Assembly (NCBI GenBank): GCA_003864495.1
Contig: ML133471.1
Coordinates: 3,160,257 to 3,224,256 of the forward strand
DNA from: Nemopilema nomurai
Taxonomy: Eukaryota; Cnidaria; Scyphozoa; Rhizostomeae; Rhizostomatidae
Direction of reading: 5' to 3'
DNA length: 64,000 bases
This document shows positions 35,640 through 48,100 of the stretch, piece after piece. The notes beneath the pieces were generated by a model. It did no database searches. It was not told the origin of the DNA and was given only the letters and a program-made list of their open reading frames with translations. Each line of letters begins with the position of its first letter. Position 1 is the stretch's first letter. Both the position numbers and the translations under genes were made by a program.

Positions 35640-35715
35640 AGCAAGGAAGATTCTAACAATCAACAAAAGATATTTGGAAAAGCTCTATTGTTTTACAAAA
35701 AAGTGCGGGGGCCAT
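35640..35715. repeat. dispersed repeat fragment shared with 30296-30363
   Basis: About 65 bases are nearly identical to 30296-30363 in the TTAA element, including AAAGCTCTATTGTTTTACA and AAAAAAGTGCGGGGGCCA. Both copies lead into GC-rich sequence. This suggests a multicopy element. Confidence 0.7.
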
Positions 35716-35928
35716 GGTGAAGGTGTTGAGAAGAATTTTTTGGGGCCAAGGCCCCCTTGCTCCTGTCAACGCCACTGTCTAAAATTCGACTAAACGATTC
35801 TTAATACCCCTGTATGATCTTTCTTGGAAACTTTCAGCCATGCAGCAAGAAACTTCAGGCATAACTCAGCAACACACCATTATGATGAGCAACAACGACA
35901 ACATGAACAGTAACTTCGTCTTCCCAAA

Positions 35929-38900
35929 ATGGCAGCACCGCAGACGAAATGGTTTGTCGCTAATGCAAAGTAAGTTTAGTTTAGTCTTATATGACTAGTT
36001 ATGTGGTGCTGCTCAAGGATGGCGTTAGCAACATATTTGTACTTCTTCTTCCAAATTATCCTACTATTTCAAGGCTAGACTTCTGTCATTTTTTGATCAT
36101 GTTTGACCAAAACCTTAGCTTAGTTTTGTCCGGGTGAAAAACCTTTATGATCAATGCATCAGACGCAAACATGTATAGATACGTCAAAGTTTATGAAGAC
36201 TTACTAAAGTTACAGATAATTTTAGATGCAAGATCTGCGTTTCTAGGAAAGTATGGTTGGTTGTGATACAATTTCTTAGGGTTTGAGCTCCCCTGAAAAT
36301 GGCTATATTATGCTTCAAACAATGCATAATAGTACATGCCAAAACTGGCAAAACATGAAGCTGCAAATTGCGGTCAAATCTAAAGAAATATCAAAATATT
36401 CAAAACATGGTAACTTCCGAACGAACAGTCCAAACAACATTAATTTTTCACCAATTTAACAGTTTAAAGGTGAAGATTTCATTTCAGAAGTTATTTTTTG
36501 AGATAGATCAGTAGATTGCGAGATGCAAAATGTCAAACCGGATCAGAAAAAACACTCAACTGCATTTCAACATTATAAGTATGAAGGCTAGTTGCTATAG
36601 TTAATAAGGAAGCAACATGTTTACATGTTTATTTGAACAGCTGCACACCTATTATTAGAACTAGTAATTTCTGAGTGATATTAGCTGCTTTCTAAAGATC
36701 AATACAATTTTAGCTTGATTGTTTTTTGCTGTTCTTTAATTATGAGTTTCTAAAGCAAAAAGGCTAGGACAATGCAATATGTGTTTTAGAATATTACAAG
36801 CAATCACAGGGAATTACTTCTGCTTTAATCAAAACATGATAAGGGAAGCCTTGAAAAATTTGTTTACAATTTCCAACCAGCTTGAGACTGGTTAGACATT
36901 AAGTTGTTATGTCAATTGTAAAAAGGGATCTTTTAAAGTATCTTCTGTATATTTCAACAATAAGACAGTGAAAATTTGAAATTTTGGGTGATTGATTCGA
37001 AGCTGCAATACTGATTTTCATTGAGGATATTTTATTTCATTTAGCGATCACAGAATTTGTTTTAAGTGAACTAATGTTTTGTGGTACAAAAATTTACAAT
37101 TGCAAGAATTAGAAGAAACATGATTTTAGCATACTAAAAGTACTTCATTATACTTCAGCTGTGTTTGAAGCTGAAACATTTCAATCATTAGGAAACAAAA
37201 TTGTAGGGAAAATTCATCATCCATTTGCAGTAATGCCAACTATTAGGTTAAGGAGTATGTTCAGTAAGAAGTTGTGCTTAATATCTTGAAATGGATCCTC
37301 AGGGTCCCAGTTTTATGATCAGATATGTTTGAATTAAAAAGCTTTGGAAGCTTGAAGATATTCCAAATTTGGTCTGATTGAAATACAGTAGATGTGGAAG
37401 TGTTGAGAATTAAAAGAACCTTCAAAACCCCAAAATCTAGAACTTGCAATATTTCAAGACTTACCAAAGTCATGATTCTTCAGAATATCTGATCTCTCAT
37501 GCCAGTTTCCTACATGAAAATTTCTTCACTTGCTTTTGTATTTGAAAAATTGCATAAGATGCACAAAAGATTGAAGAGATTAGTTTAGTTTCTCTCTCCG
37601 CAATAAAACGAAATCTGAGAGTAACAGATAGCAGTGTCCCCTATTGATGTAACTAGATACTTTGTCTATGGTCAAGCTGCATATAACTTTGAAGGTTAGG
37701 GGTATCACATGTTGAGTGACAAAAGCATGCTTACCACTAGCCTGGGTTAAAAAGAATGGATCAAAAGTTATTCCCTTTTGCATTATGTTCCCCTTTCCCA
37801 AACTTTCGAAAAATAAATTATACTTTTGAAACAGGTCTCAAAGCAGATCTAGCCTGGGTATCTTTTAACCCACCATGGGATAAGCGGTAGCACCTAGCCC
37901 TGCTAATTTTTAATTCCTTTGTTCTCAGTCTTTGTAATTTGAGGCGTGCGATCGCACGCGCAAAACAAAGGATTTGCCACAACATTTTTTAAAATTGCTT
38001 ATGTTTTGAAGATTTTCAAAGCAGCGGTAACTCAAACCCGCCAAAATAGGTCTCCTTAAAAGCAGCACCCAGTTCTTGACAACAGGTATGAGAAACAACC
38101 GATAAAAAGCGGTTCGCACAGCACGCCATCGCATGCGCAGAGTAACAAAGACTGTGTTCTGACCTTGGTTAGTGGAAAGATTGCCTTACTAAAGATCGGA
38201 AGTATCAGCTCAGTATAAATTCTGATTTTACAGCAGGTGCAAAACTGCTTTGGAATTCTCTGAAAAACATACACAGCTTTAGTCTAGTTAAATCTGGTAT
38301 TCAACAAAATTTTATTTTTTCACAGGAAACACATTTATAACAGTTTTTTGTATCATATTAGCCTCTTTGTTATTTTCACTGTTTTATGTTATGCATACAT
38401 TTCTGGTTTTATTTACTCCATGCAGGAGAGCTGCTTATAAGAGTCTTATTGACTTGCTTTCTTGCTTCTATCTTGTATCTCACAGGTTGAACATTTAAGT
38501 TTTGTGTTAGATGTATCTATTGGTAACTTATTTATATATGAAGCAACAATTCCCTAGATTGTATCTCATTTCAGAAACATTTTTGTCCGTTATATTCTAT
38601 TCACTTCTATTGTTTTTATTCAACAGTCTGAAAAGAGCAATCCAACTGGTTAATGATTTAGATATATCAAAGTTTGGGAAGCTTCTCCAAAGAATTTTGC
38701 AAAAGATACATCTAAGGGTATGGCTATGCATGTTCAAGCATTAAAATGATATGCCTGCTGTTGTTTTTCTGCGTTCTTCCTATGAAAATGCTTGATTTAG
38801 TATTTTGCAACCATATTACTATGTTCCAAACGTGTTATGTTCCAAAACTTAACCATGTTCATATTCAATCTATTCTAAGATCACGTTTCTTTATAATAAA

Positions 38901-40910
38901 GTGCTTAGTTGAAGAAGTTTGTTATTAGGCTGATCGTTTTCAGCAGCTCCAAAGATCAACAATAGCATGTGATTGTTGTAACTTTTCACCTTGCTCAGTT
39001 TCCTGAAAGTAATCGGTTACTGCTTTGAGAGGAAAACGCCGGTCCTATGTTTATGAATAAACATGTTCAATGCGTATAGGATGAAAGATCGTTCACAGAT
39101 GAAGAAGAAGAGAAGCTACAAGCAGCGTTCCAGCTAGGACCAGACGAGATTGGGGCAGTTTTGGACACTCTCTCCTTTATTTTGGAACAAGCCGCATACC
39201 ATAATGCAAAGCCAACTGTCCTTCAACAGCAGCTGGAATCAATTGAATTGGATGCCGAAAAGGTAACATGGACTGATAATATCGCAATTAATCATTTTAG
39301 GTCCCTTGGTCTGCGAATGTTAAATCATTTTTTATTTTCATTTCGTTTTAAATTTTTTATTCACGCTGGCCCCATTAACCAAGAGTGGCTGCTTTTCAGG
39401 GGGCCGTGGGAAAAAATCAATTTACAATGTTATTGAAATAAGGGGTGTTGTTCATGACTGCCCACTTGATGAAGGAGGTTCGGCCTAAAGTTTCAAGTTT
39501 TCTTGTAGGTAAACGCCTTTGGTGATTTATGGACTGAAAATGGGGCATCAGTGATTGCTAAGTTGAGGAAAAGAACTCTTGCTCCCAAACAGGTACGTCG
39601 TTCTCGCGAACCTTGCTTTTCATATGGCTTTTTAATTCAAAATTCGTTACTTGATGCAATTGATAACTGCAACTGTCTCTGAGAATGTTAGTGTTTTTTC
39701 AGCTGGACACTATCAACTGGAGACTGAATCTACAACTTGGACAGAAGTCGAGAAGCAAGATGAAACACACCAACGCTTTCTTTGAACTCGGGCTGAAGTC
39801 TGCCTCTGAGGTGTGTTGAAAGTTGAAATTGTGCTTAAGTGCGCGATTATAAATATGGCACTGCAAAGATGGCTTCTGATAGGGAGCAAGTAGAACTCCT
39901 TGCCTTGTGTCGGAGTCAAAAAATTGTTATTGCCATTTGTTTAGTGTTGATTTGGGTGCTTCTTCCACGGGGCCACGTCTCGACTGTATACAGTTGACCC
40001 AAGGCTACGCAGGGATTTGATGAACCACTTTTCTGGTGCTATACGATGAAAACAGTTGGTCAGCACCAACCGGTTGTACCGCCTCAATAGACTCAACCTC
40101 TAGTCTTGTTTTGCTTCCATACTAACGGGTGTATTCTCTGTCAGGATGAAAAAATTCGACTTGAATTTACCCACAAAGAGTTGTTTGAATTTTTCCAAAA
40201 GGTAAGTCAATATGTTCTTATTTTCATTTTTGAGACTCGCTTGGTTAGTTTGCTTACTTTTTGCTCTTTTTATTTATATAAAATGTGGATTGTGTTGTAT
40301 TGTTGCAACAAATTTTCCGTACCGTCAGTACTGAAAAAAGGCGTCATGTACCTTCTGTAAATAATTCTCTATCTATATTTGAACTTTAACCCTTACCCTT
40401 TGCGGGGTAATGTGGTCATGCCCCCTCGATCTCTGTGCCGTGTACCTGAGTGCATTTCGCGGCAAAATTTGAAGACGATGACCCATGATCACGTGTACAT
40501 TTAACATTCGTCTGCAAAGCCATTCATCAGTCACTTCATGTAATTTTGTTGGAAGAAAAGTATGGGTCAAAAACTGAAGGAGACCGTTGTTTGGTTTCCC
40601 ATACACAACAAGAGTTGATGCTTAGACTATGTCTAGTAGAACTGCATTGATAAATGCCAAACACAGGAAAACGGAATCAGATGAGAAAATTCACATTAAT
40701 GCACCCATTACGTGAAGATTTCTTGATGATTGTAAACAGTACTCAACAATTCAGCTTGACTCTCTCAAGCTGCAAATGATAGCATCCCTCGCCCCCCCCC
40801 TCGCACCCCCCTCGCCCCCCTCTGCATCCTTGATACTGTTGATTACACCTTGCGTGTTCTTCTTGCAGCTTGAAACCATCCAGCAACAACTGGACACTTT
40901 GACAAGTTAG
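35929..40910 (+). CDS. COMMD10: COMM domain-containing protein 10
   Basis: A subunit of the COMMD ring of the Commander (CCC/Retriever) complex, which recycles membrane cargo from endosomes; COMMD proteins also modulate NF-kB and cullin ligases. Exons: 35929-35969, 38627-38717, 39080-39262, 39509-39592, 39703-39810, 40145-40201, 40869-40910. These sum to 606 nt, 201 aa; the human protein is about 202 aa. Recognisable blocks are [12 protein letters not shown] (helical N-domain), [27 protein letters not shown], then the C-terminal COMM domain from about residue 127 ([36 protein letters not shown]). It ends QQQLDTLTS. The start at 35929 (AAAATGG) is chosen because it gives the phase needed to join exon 2 and an N-terminus of the usual length. 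An upstream ATG at 35840 is out of frame. Intron 1 (2.7 kb) is A/T-rich with nothing I recognise. Confidence 0.95.
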
Positions 40911-42144
40911 CCTCGTGTTCGTTTGCGGCTCGATATTTCTAAACTGCTGGAGGATAAACTCTCTGTATTTAACTTGCCCGGTAAACTGTGTATCGTATCG
41001 AATCATTTGTCGATGTAAAACGGCAGGACAAGAAGCATTTTTGCAATATTTGTCTTCTAAATCATTGAAGTAATTAATCATGTGGAATCTGGTATAATGA
41101 GACTTTTCACGATTTCGGTCAACTGTATTAATTTCAGAAGTCACATTATGACTTGGAAAGTTTTCGATGCGTTCAACCCTATTATATGATACGTAAAACT
41201 TCATGACTATTAATCATTTAAGCGAAAGCTTTAAAAAGTTAACTGGAAATTCTTGTCTGATAATAACCTTTCCGTTCTGAAACATCGAATCGGTTTTGTT
41301 TCCAGACTTGGAAGTTCTTATAAGTGTCCTACACTTCATTTAACACTTCTGGATTAATCATGATTTCCCTTTTATATTTTGGTAGTAGCCTAGAATGTGT
41401 ACATATTGATTAAGTATGATAGAGTTTGGGTTTATTTTTGAAACACTACAATTTCTTTCGATTTCTGTTATGCCCTACAATTCGTATGTGGTGTAATGCA
41501 GCAACCAGTTAACATTTATTGTCGAAAATTCTTTCAACATCGCGGCTCTGGAGATATTTTATCAGTCTGTCTAAATAAATTGCTCGAAATTTCTGCTATT
41601 ACGATATTTTGGAATTATGAACTCATCCAAGATTTCTCGTTTCGCTAACGCATCACACTACAGCATATCTGCATGTCATCTCCTTTCATTAAATCCAGCC
41701 GTATTATTCCACTGGTCATTCTTCCTAAAATCTTCCAAGGCACTTAGATACCTGAGCCTCTTTGATTTTACATTTATAATTCACAGAATGTCATGCCACG
41801 AAATACCTCCGCATTCTTCCAAAGTATTATTTCCCTCGGATAATTTATGCGCTGACTAGAAGGGAAAGAAAATGCTGACATCATAACTAGGGCCGCATTC
41901 ATTGTCATCACTTTGAAAGCGTTACGATAGTTAACATCTTCAGAAACCAAAGGATGACAGAGCTTCACTATGAAGTGCAATTTATTTATGTATGCTTCTA
42001 TATTCAACGTATATTAACAGCGTAGTATTTGTTAAGTTGGTCTTCCGCATAAAGAAAATTGCTTGAGCATCATGACACGGTCACAAGTTACTCATCAAGT
42101 TTGATATCGAAGCTACCAGAAACCTTTACGAGCTCACGTTGAAA
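40911..42144. other. COMMD10 3' UTR and short intergenic spacer before ubiquilin
   Basis: AATAAA at 41574-41579 is a plausible COMMD10 polyadenylation signal, leaving about 560 bases to the ubiquilin ATG. A 153-codon minus-strand ORF (40743-41204) lies antisense to the last COMMD10 exon and its 3' UTR; it is low complexity in part (Gly/Cys-rich from a C-rich tract) and I do not call it. Confidence 0.5.
41574..41579 (+). terminator. candidate COMMD10 polyadenylation signal
   Basis: Canonical AATAAA about 660 bases after the COMMD10 stop and ahead of the ubiquilin start. Confidence 0.4.
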
Positions 42145-45100
42145 ATGGCGGACGCATCAGGGAAAAGTGACGACGAAAGTGCCGCCACAATAAATGTCAA
42201 TGTAAAAACACCAACAGGGAAGGAGACAATTGAGGTCGCTGAGAATGCTTCAATTAAAGAGGTTTGTTGGTAATTTCACGATCTATTCCACATGTTAAAT
42301 TCATTTTCTTTCTCAACGTTTCAAGTTTGGGCCTAGCCTCAGCCACGATGATGAAAGCAGTAACATGGTTTATAATGGAGATTTTAGATACTGTTACCCA
42401 ATGCTGGAGGAACATTTTGATTCTTGAATATGGTTCAATAAAAATTTGCCTAAAATCAATTTCATTACTCATACCAAATCATTTTTCTCGCCAAGGGCTG
42501 GGACGTTTTTGTTTCCCGGTCACTGAAGGTAACATGACAATAACCTTTTGGAGAAATTATAAAAACTTTAATATGCCTTTTTTGTCATTAATTTGGTGAG
42601 AGACCTTGACATAGCATACTTTCCATCCACAAATGTTTAGCGCTATATATACTAGATGTGCATTTTCAATTTGCTTCATCATAAAAAAGAAATCTTTACA
42701 TACAAAGTGGAGCAGCTGTTGCTCTTATTAGATCACATTAGTAAAAGGGGCAACATCTTCTGAATTGGGGTCGCCCAAGCCTATAATGTATTCCACAGAA
42801 AGTCTGTAGGAAAACCAGGAGTTGAAATTCTTCATTCAGAAGAAGTAGTCAATTTACAAGGAGATCTAAGACATTGGTTCAGACCATGCTGCCGTTCCAT
42901 GAAAACTTTTGTAGCCTGTTGGATTTAGTAAACTCATTTTTTGTGCTTTTGTCAAATACATCTCAAAAGTTTCCTCTTACATCTCCCTTGTAGCCCACAC
43001 AACCCTCTTGAGCTATGGTGTGTAAGAATTCCTATTATATATTCTTGACAAAATCTGAATTCTCTGAGGAATGTTTTCTCTATAACTTAATTCCACATTT
43101 TTTGGCATTCCATGTTTCATGATTTCAAGGTGGCTGTTCTCTTGCAACAGAAGTTTTCTTCCCGGTGGCTGTTGGGTCCATCTGCCTCATGTTCTTCTCT
43201 ATTATTTGTGCAATGTGTCCTACACAAACTTTGAATGAAAGATCTACCATATATGCTGAAATGGAAGCCAAATTCTCCCCATAACTACAGCAGTCATTCT
43301 TTTCTTGATGGCTATTCTCCACATTTATATATATATAAATGTTCATATATATATAAACATATATGTTCAAAAAGTACACATTTTTAGTACACACAACTTC
43401 CCTGACTTGGTGACATCTTGATGAAATCATGATGTTTCAATAGTTTTGAGGAAATATCATGATGAAATCCATAAGAGAATTTCAATTTTACTAAAGACTT
43501 CAGTCCTGAACTTTGGAATGGTTGTGAGGCATACACAAGCTAATTTTGGCAAGTGAATCAAACTGAATACAGCTCTAATATATGGAGCCCTGATTGAGTC
43601 TTTCAGGATTCTGTTGCTAAATGTAGGTCCTGGATAAGACTGATGCAGGCACTTTTGGAGTAGGGCGAGGAGGTTGAGGCTATTTAGCAGCAAATGTATG
43701 TTCGAATTGGACCTTAAAGTCAGTATTGACCATTGGGGAATGACCAAATGCTCACATATCAGTTTTCGTCATCTGCATACTCGTAGGACTGTCAGGCAAA
43801 AAAGTATATATATCTATTCTTTTGTTGTCATTTTACTGGTCCATGCTATTCTAAAGTTCTACAATATGAAACACACATGTATTGGGATAGTTCTGTTGCT
43901 AGTCTATGTGTTTGATTTTGTCAATATTGTTGCACAAATTAATGATGTTTTAAATTGTTTGTTTTCTTTCATGCCCAAACAGGCAGATTCTCTTTTGCTG
44001 ACCACTTGTGTTTGACTAACAAATGATATTTATGGTGATTATTAATACTTCATTTTTGTCTTAAGTTTCGTGAGCTGGTTGCAAAAAAATTTGAGGCTGA
44101 TGTGGGACAAGTCTGTCTGATATTTGCTGGAAAAATTCTAAAAGATCCAGACAATCTAAAAGGAACAAGTAAGTAGCTACATTGATGACTTAATATCCCA
44201 GCCTTGGAGTAGGTCAAGAATTAAAAAAGTGGGCCATGTAGTCATTGATTAAATCAGTTTTTAAAACATGCATAAATGATATGGCAATAAGCAAAGGTTC
44301 TACCATTCCACAGAATGTTCTTGAATTCACAGAGTTTCTAGAGTGCTCATAAAAAACCTTTAATGATTTGGGTCATTCTGTAAACTGCAGATTTATCTGA
44401 CACATGTATATTGACAAAATGTTTGCTTTTATGCTCTGAAATTCCAGAAAATAGTTTATTAATTTTGTTTTTTTTGGTAGATTTTAAAACATGATGTATA
44501 TGTACAGCCAATTATTTCCTTGTAAATGTAAGGCTCCTTGATGTATTTTATAAGACTTGAAAAATAGGGTGGTTTGTAACTTAAATCTACTTTATTCAGA
44601 TATAAGAGATGGTGTTACTGTTCACCTTGTCATCAAGACGAAAAGCAAGGTGTGTAATTTATGCATTAAGTATGCTCAAATGTATCAGATGCTGGAAAAT
44701 GTGAATATTAATTGGGCAAATAATTTCTGCTTTATATACATCAGTAATAATGCAGTTCTCTTAACAAGCCCATTACTTCACAAGCTCTTAGTTGTCATCC
44801 CCAGCGTAAGCCACCACCACTTATTGTATATATATTGGTAATCAATGTTCAACTAAATTGTTTTACCTTATTCATTATACATATCTGTAAAACTTTAAAA
44901 TGGCATATGAGTTGTCTGAGTGTCTGTATTTCATATGCAGCCGCAAGAATCAACAAGTCAAAGTACCACCTCAGCCAATAGCCAGGCAAGTTACTACCTT
45001 CATAAATGTACAAAGCTTGACCTTTTCCTGTCATTTTTGTTTTGAGCTGAACATAGCTGAGATAGAAGCCAATATTAATGAACTTAAGGACATTGGTAGT

Positions 45101-48100
45101 AAAAGAAATGTGAACTAAACATTAAATAATCTAAACATTTCATTAATCTGGAATCTTAAGGTGGCCAATATTGCCCAATGTTATTTTTTGGTTGGTTTTG
45201 TTTGTTTAGTAAAAGTATGTTGATTGGACTAGCCTTGTATAATGTTTTGTTGAAGTAAAATTGTGTAGAAAAGTCTATTATTGCTGACTTTACTGTGAAT
45301 TATTTTGGTGCATTAGCACACCATTGCATGCCTTGGCACCACAAGGATGTGCTTCAACACACCCCTTGCCATTTTATTACCAGCACCGCCTGTATAATCA
45401 TATCTATTATTGTTTTATCTTGGTAAGTAGTTGACAAAGAAGGATTTCCACCTGTTAAAACCCAAAAGATCTTTGATATGATCTTATTACCAGCATTTGG
45501 GCCCTTACTTTCAAGCACTCTGCCCTGTCAAATTTCAATAGTTCTACAACTAATGTCTATCAGTTTTCTCTGGTTATAAGTCTTTTAATATGATTGCCTT
45601 TGTTATATATTTTTTTGTACACATTTGTGAGCTTTTTGAAGAGAAAAGCTTAAGTTGCCATTTTTTAAATGATGTATACTTTTGTCAAATTACACGAATC
45701 TTCACCTGATACTTTGTAAAGGTAACATTAGATGTTACTTAATTAAACATATTGCCCAATTTTAGACCTCAACAACTACATCTGGACGACCAGCTGGTAC
45801 TAGGAGGGATAATTTAGCAGGGCTTGGTGGTCTAGGGGGGATGGGCATTGATTTTGGTGAGTGTTTGAAGAGGCTTCCTACCTCAGTACTATTTTCTTAT
45901 GCATCCTGTAATTATATGTACACAATAGTTTTTTATAATTTTTGGAAGCCAAGGGAGACACTTCAGACATTCCTTTGTTTGAAAGTGTCAATTGACAGGA
46001 TAAATCCTTTATTAGACATAAGTTTTTTCTCCTTATGTGTATATCAGCTGTCATCGAATGTCTCGAGTAAGGTGATTGATGAAAGTTACGTAGTTTATGA
46101 TTGATGGTTCGTGATTTTTTGTAATTGGAGATGAGTTTTATACAATTATGAAAAAATTTCGAAATGGTACTTTGTCAAGTACTTGGATTCTTTTATAAAC
46201 CTGCGACGGCTTGATGACGTGTTTATTTTTATTTATAGCGTAAATTGTACGTGGGTTAACATGATTTATTTTTTTTGCTAGGGAATCCTGTTCAGAATCA
46301 GATGGCTGAACAAATGGCACAGCAAATGGCCCAAAATCCAGATTTCCTTCGGCAGACCCTTGACAATCCCTATGTTCGGGTGAGTGTCTCTTAATGTCGA
46401 AACATCTTGCAAGGATGCCGAGGCTATTGGAGCTAGGTACCCATCCTCAGCTATTGTGTTTTAACTCTGCTTTGGTCCGTACAGCAGGCCTCAGAAATTA
46501 ATGCCTTCTCTAGGTATGCCCCTGATAATTGCTTCTGGGCTTCATTTGAGTTATAGAATACAACTTGACCAATAATAAAATTTTCCGGGTGCTTTTGATA
46601 GAAAAGAACCGAAAGCCTGTCGAGGAAGAAGAATGCCCTCCATTTGATCCAATGACTCTTATCAAGATGACTGTTGATCAATTAGATTGCAAGTAGTATA
46701 GCAGATCTCGAGGAAGACCCCATTACCAAATTTAACCATTAACGTACGGGGTTTATGCATTGTTTATGCGAACCTATGTTCACAGTGAGAATAAAGAGTT
46801 TCCAAACTTGAGAATCAGTTTTCGTTTTTGCTACCGTTAAAACGATGATCCAATCAAAGTTACTGCAAACCTTTGTCTCGCACGACAATCTAGGTTACTG
46901 CAAACCTTTGTCTCGCACGACAATCTTGGGTTATTTAGTTGAAAGCTGAGCGTAGATTTGGCTGCTGTTTTTATTGTAAGAATTAACTGGGTCATTTAAT
47001 TGCAGAATTTGATGTCGAATCCAGAGTTGATGCGCCAGCTGATGACGAGTAATCCACAACTCAGGCAGATGATGGAGGTGATTCTTATCCATTCTTCTTT
47101 GTTTGCCTCCTAGCATCCATTAATCCGTAGAAAAATCTCTCTTCGTGGGAAAGTTATATGCATTATTTTCAAATTATTTGCTTAATTGCAACGTAATCAA
47201 TAAGGACAGCTTTTAATTCTTAACTGCCATTATGTAATACCATTTTAATTGTATCAATGGCGTCCTCAACTTTTTCCCATTTTAATGAGTTTAAGCTCCA
47301 GGCATTCTCGCTGCGAAAATCTTCACCAATAAGATCTGCAAATGAAGCATTCTGTTTCTGATCTGCAAATGAAGCATTCTGTTTCTGATCTGCAAATGAA
47401 GCATTCTGTTTTTGATCTGCAAATGAAGCATTCTGTTTCTGATCTGCAAATGAAGCATTCTGTTTCTGATCTGCAAATGAAGCATTCTGTTTCTGATCTG
47501 CAAATGAAGCATTTTGTTTCTGATCTGCAAATGAAGCATTCTGTTTCTGATCTGCAAATGAAGCATTCTGTTTCTGATCTGCAAATGAAGCATTCTGTTT
47601 CTGAGCCGTGACGAACCTTATTGAATATGTCTTGAGTCAAGTGGTACCTTACCACGCTCTTCGTTTGTATATCCCCAATTTTAAAAGTCTGAGGAAGTTG
47701 ACAATCTAATTATTTTAAAGATATCATTTTTCAATGAAAATTGTTTCTATCTTTTTGTAAGTTTACGGGGAAGAATATTTTCTTATCCTCACTGACTTTT
47801 GTGTTTTAGAGAAATCCAGAAATTTCGCATTTATTGAATAACCCAGATCTACTTAGACAGGTACCTCTACGAATTTTCTCAATCCAAAAATGTTTCCAAA
47901 TCTTTCTCGTTTTCTAATTTGTCCTACCGCATTATTTTTGATATTTTACAACAGTCCTTGGCGTTACAAGTAGCTGTATTCTGCTTTTAAAATATGCATT
48001 TCCCTTGGTTCATAAAGCTGCCTTATTCTTTGCTTGCCTGGTTATTGTTTATACAAGGATCGTATGCATTACCGCCCCATCGCTGCTAACCTGTACTGTA

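Larger units (their letters stand above)
33847..35928. other. channel gene 3' UTR and intergenic region before COMMD10
   Basis: AATAAA at 34173-34178 suits a short 3' UTR for the channel gene. The rest is A/T-rich with a poly-G run near 34581-34590. A dispersed repeat fragment at about 35640-35715 is shared with 30296-30363. No gene seen. A start-like ATG at 35840 opens an out-of-frame ORF overlapping the COMMD10 start. Confidence 0.55.

Noticed and set aside
40743..41204. 153-codon minus-strand ORF
   Set aside because: Antisense to the last COMMD10 exon and 3' UTR. One end is low-complexity Gly/Cys from a C-rich tract, and no family is recognised.
47291..47655. HLQIRNRML / ECFICRS / KHSVSDLQ repeat ORFs
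   Set aside because: Explained by the 27-bp minisatellite in ubiquilin intron 7.
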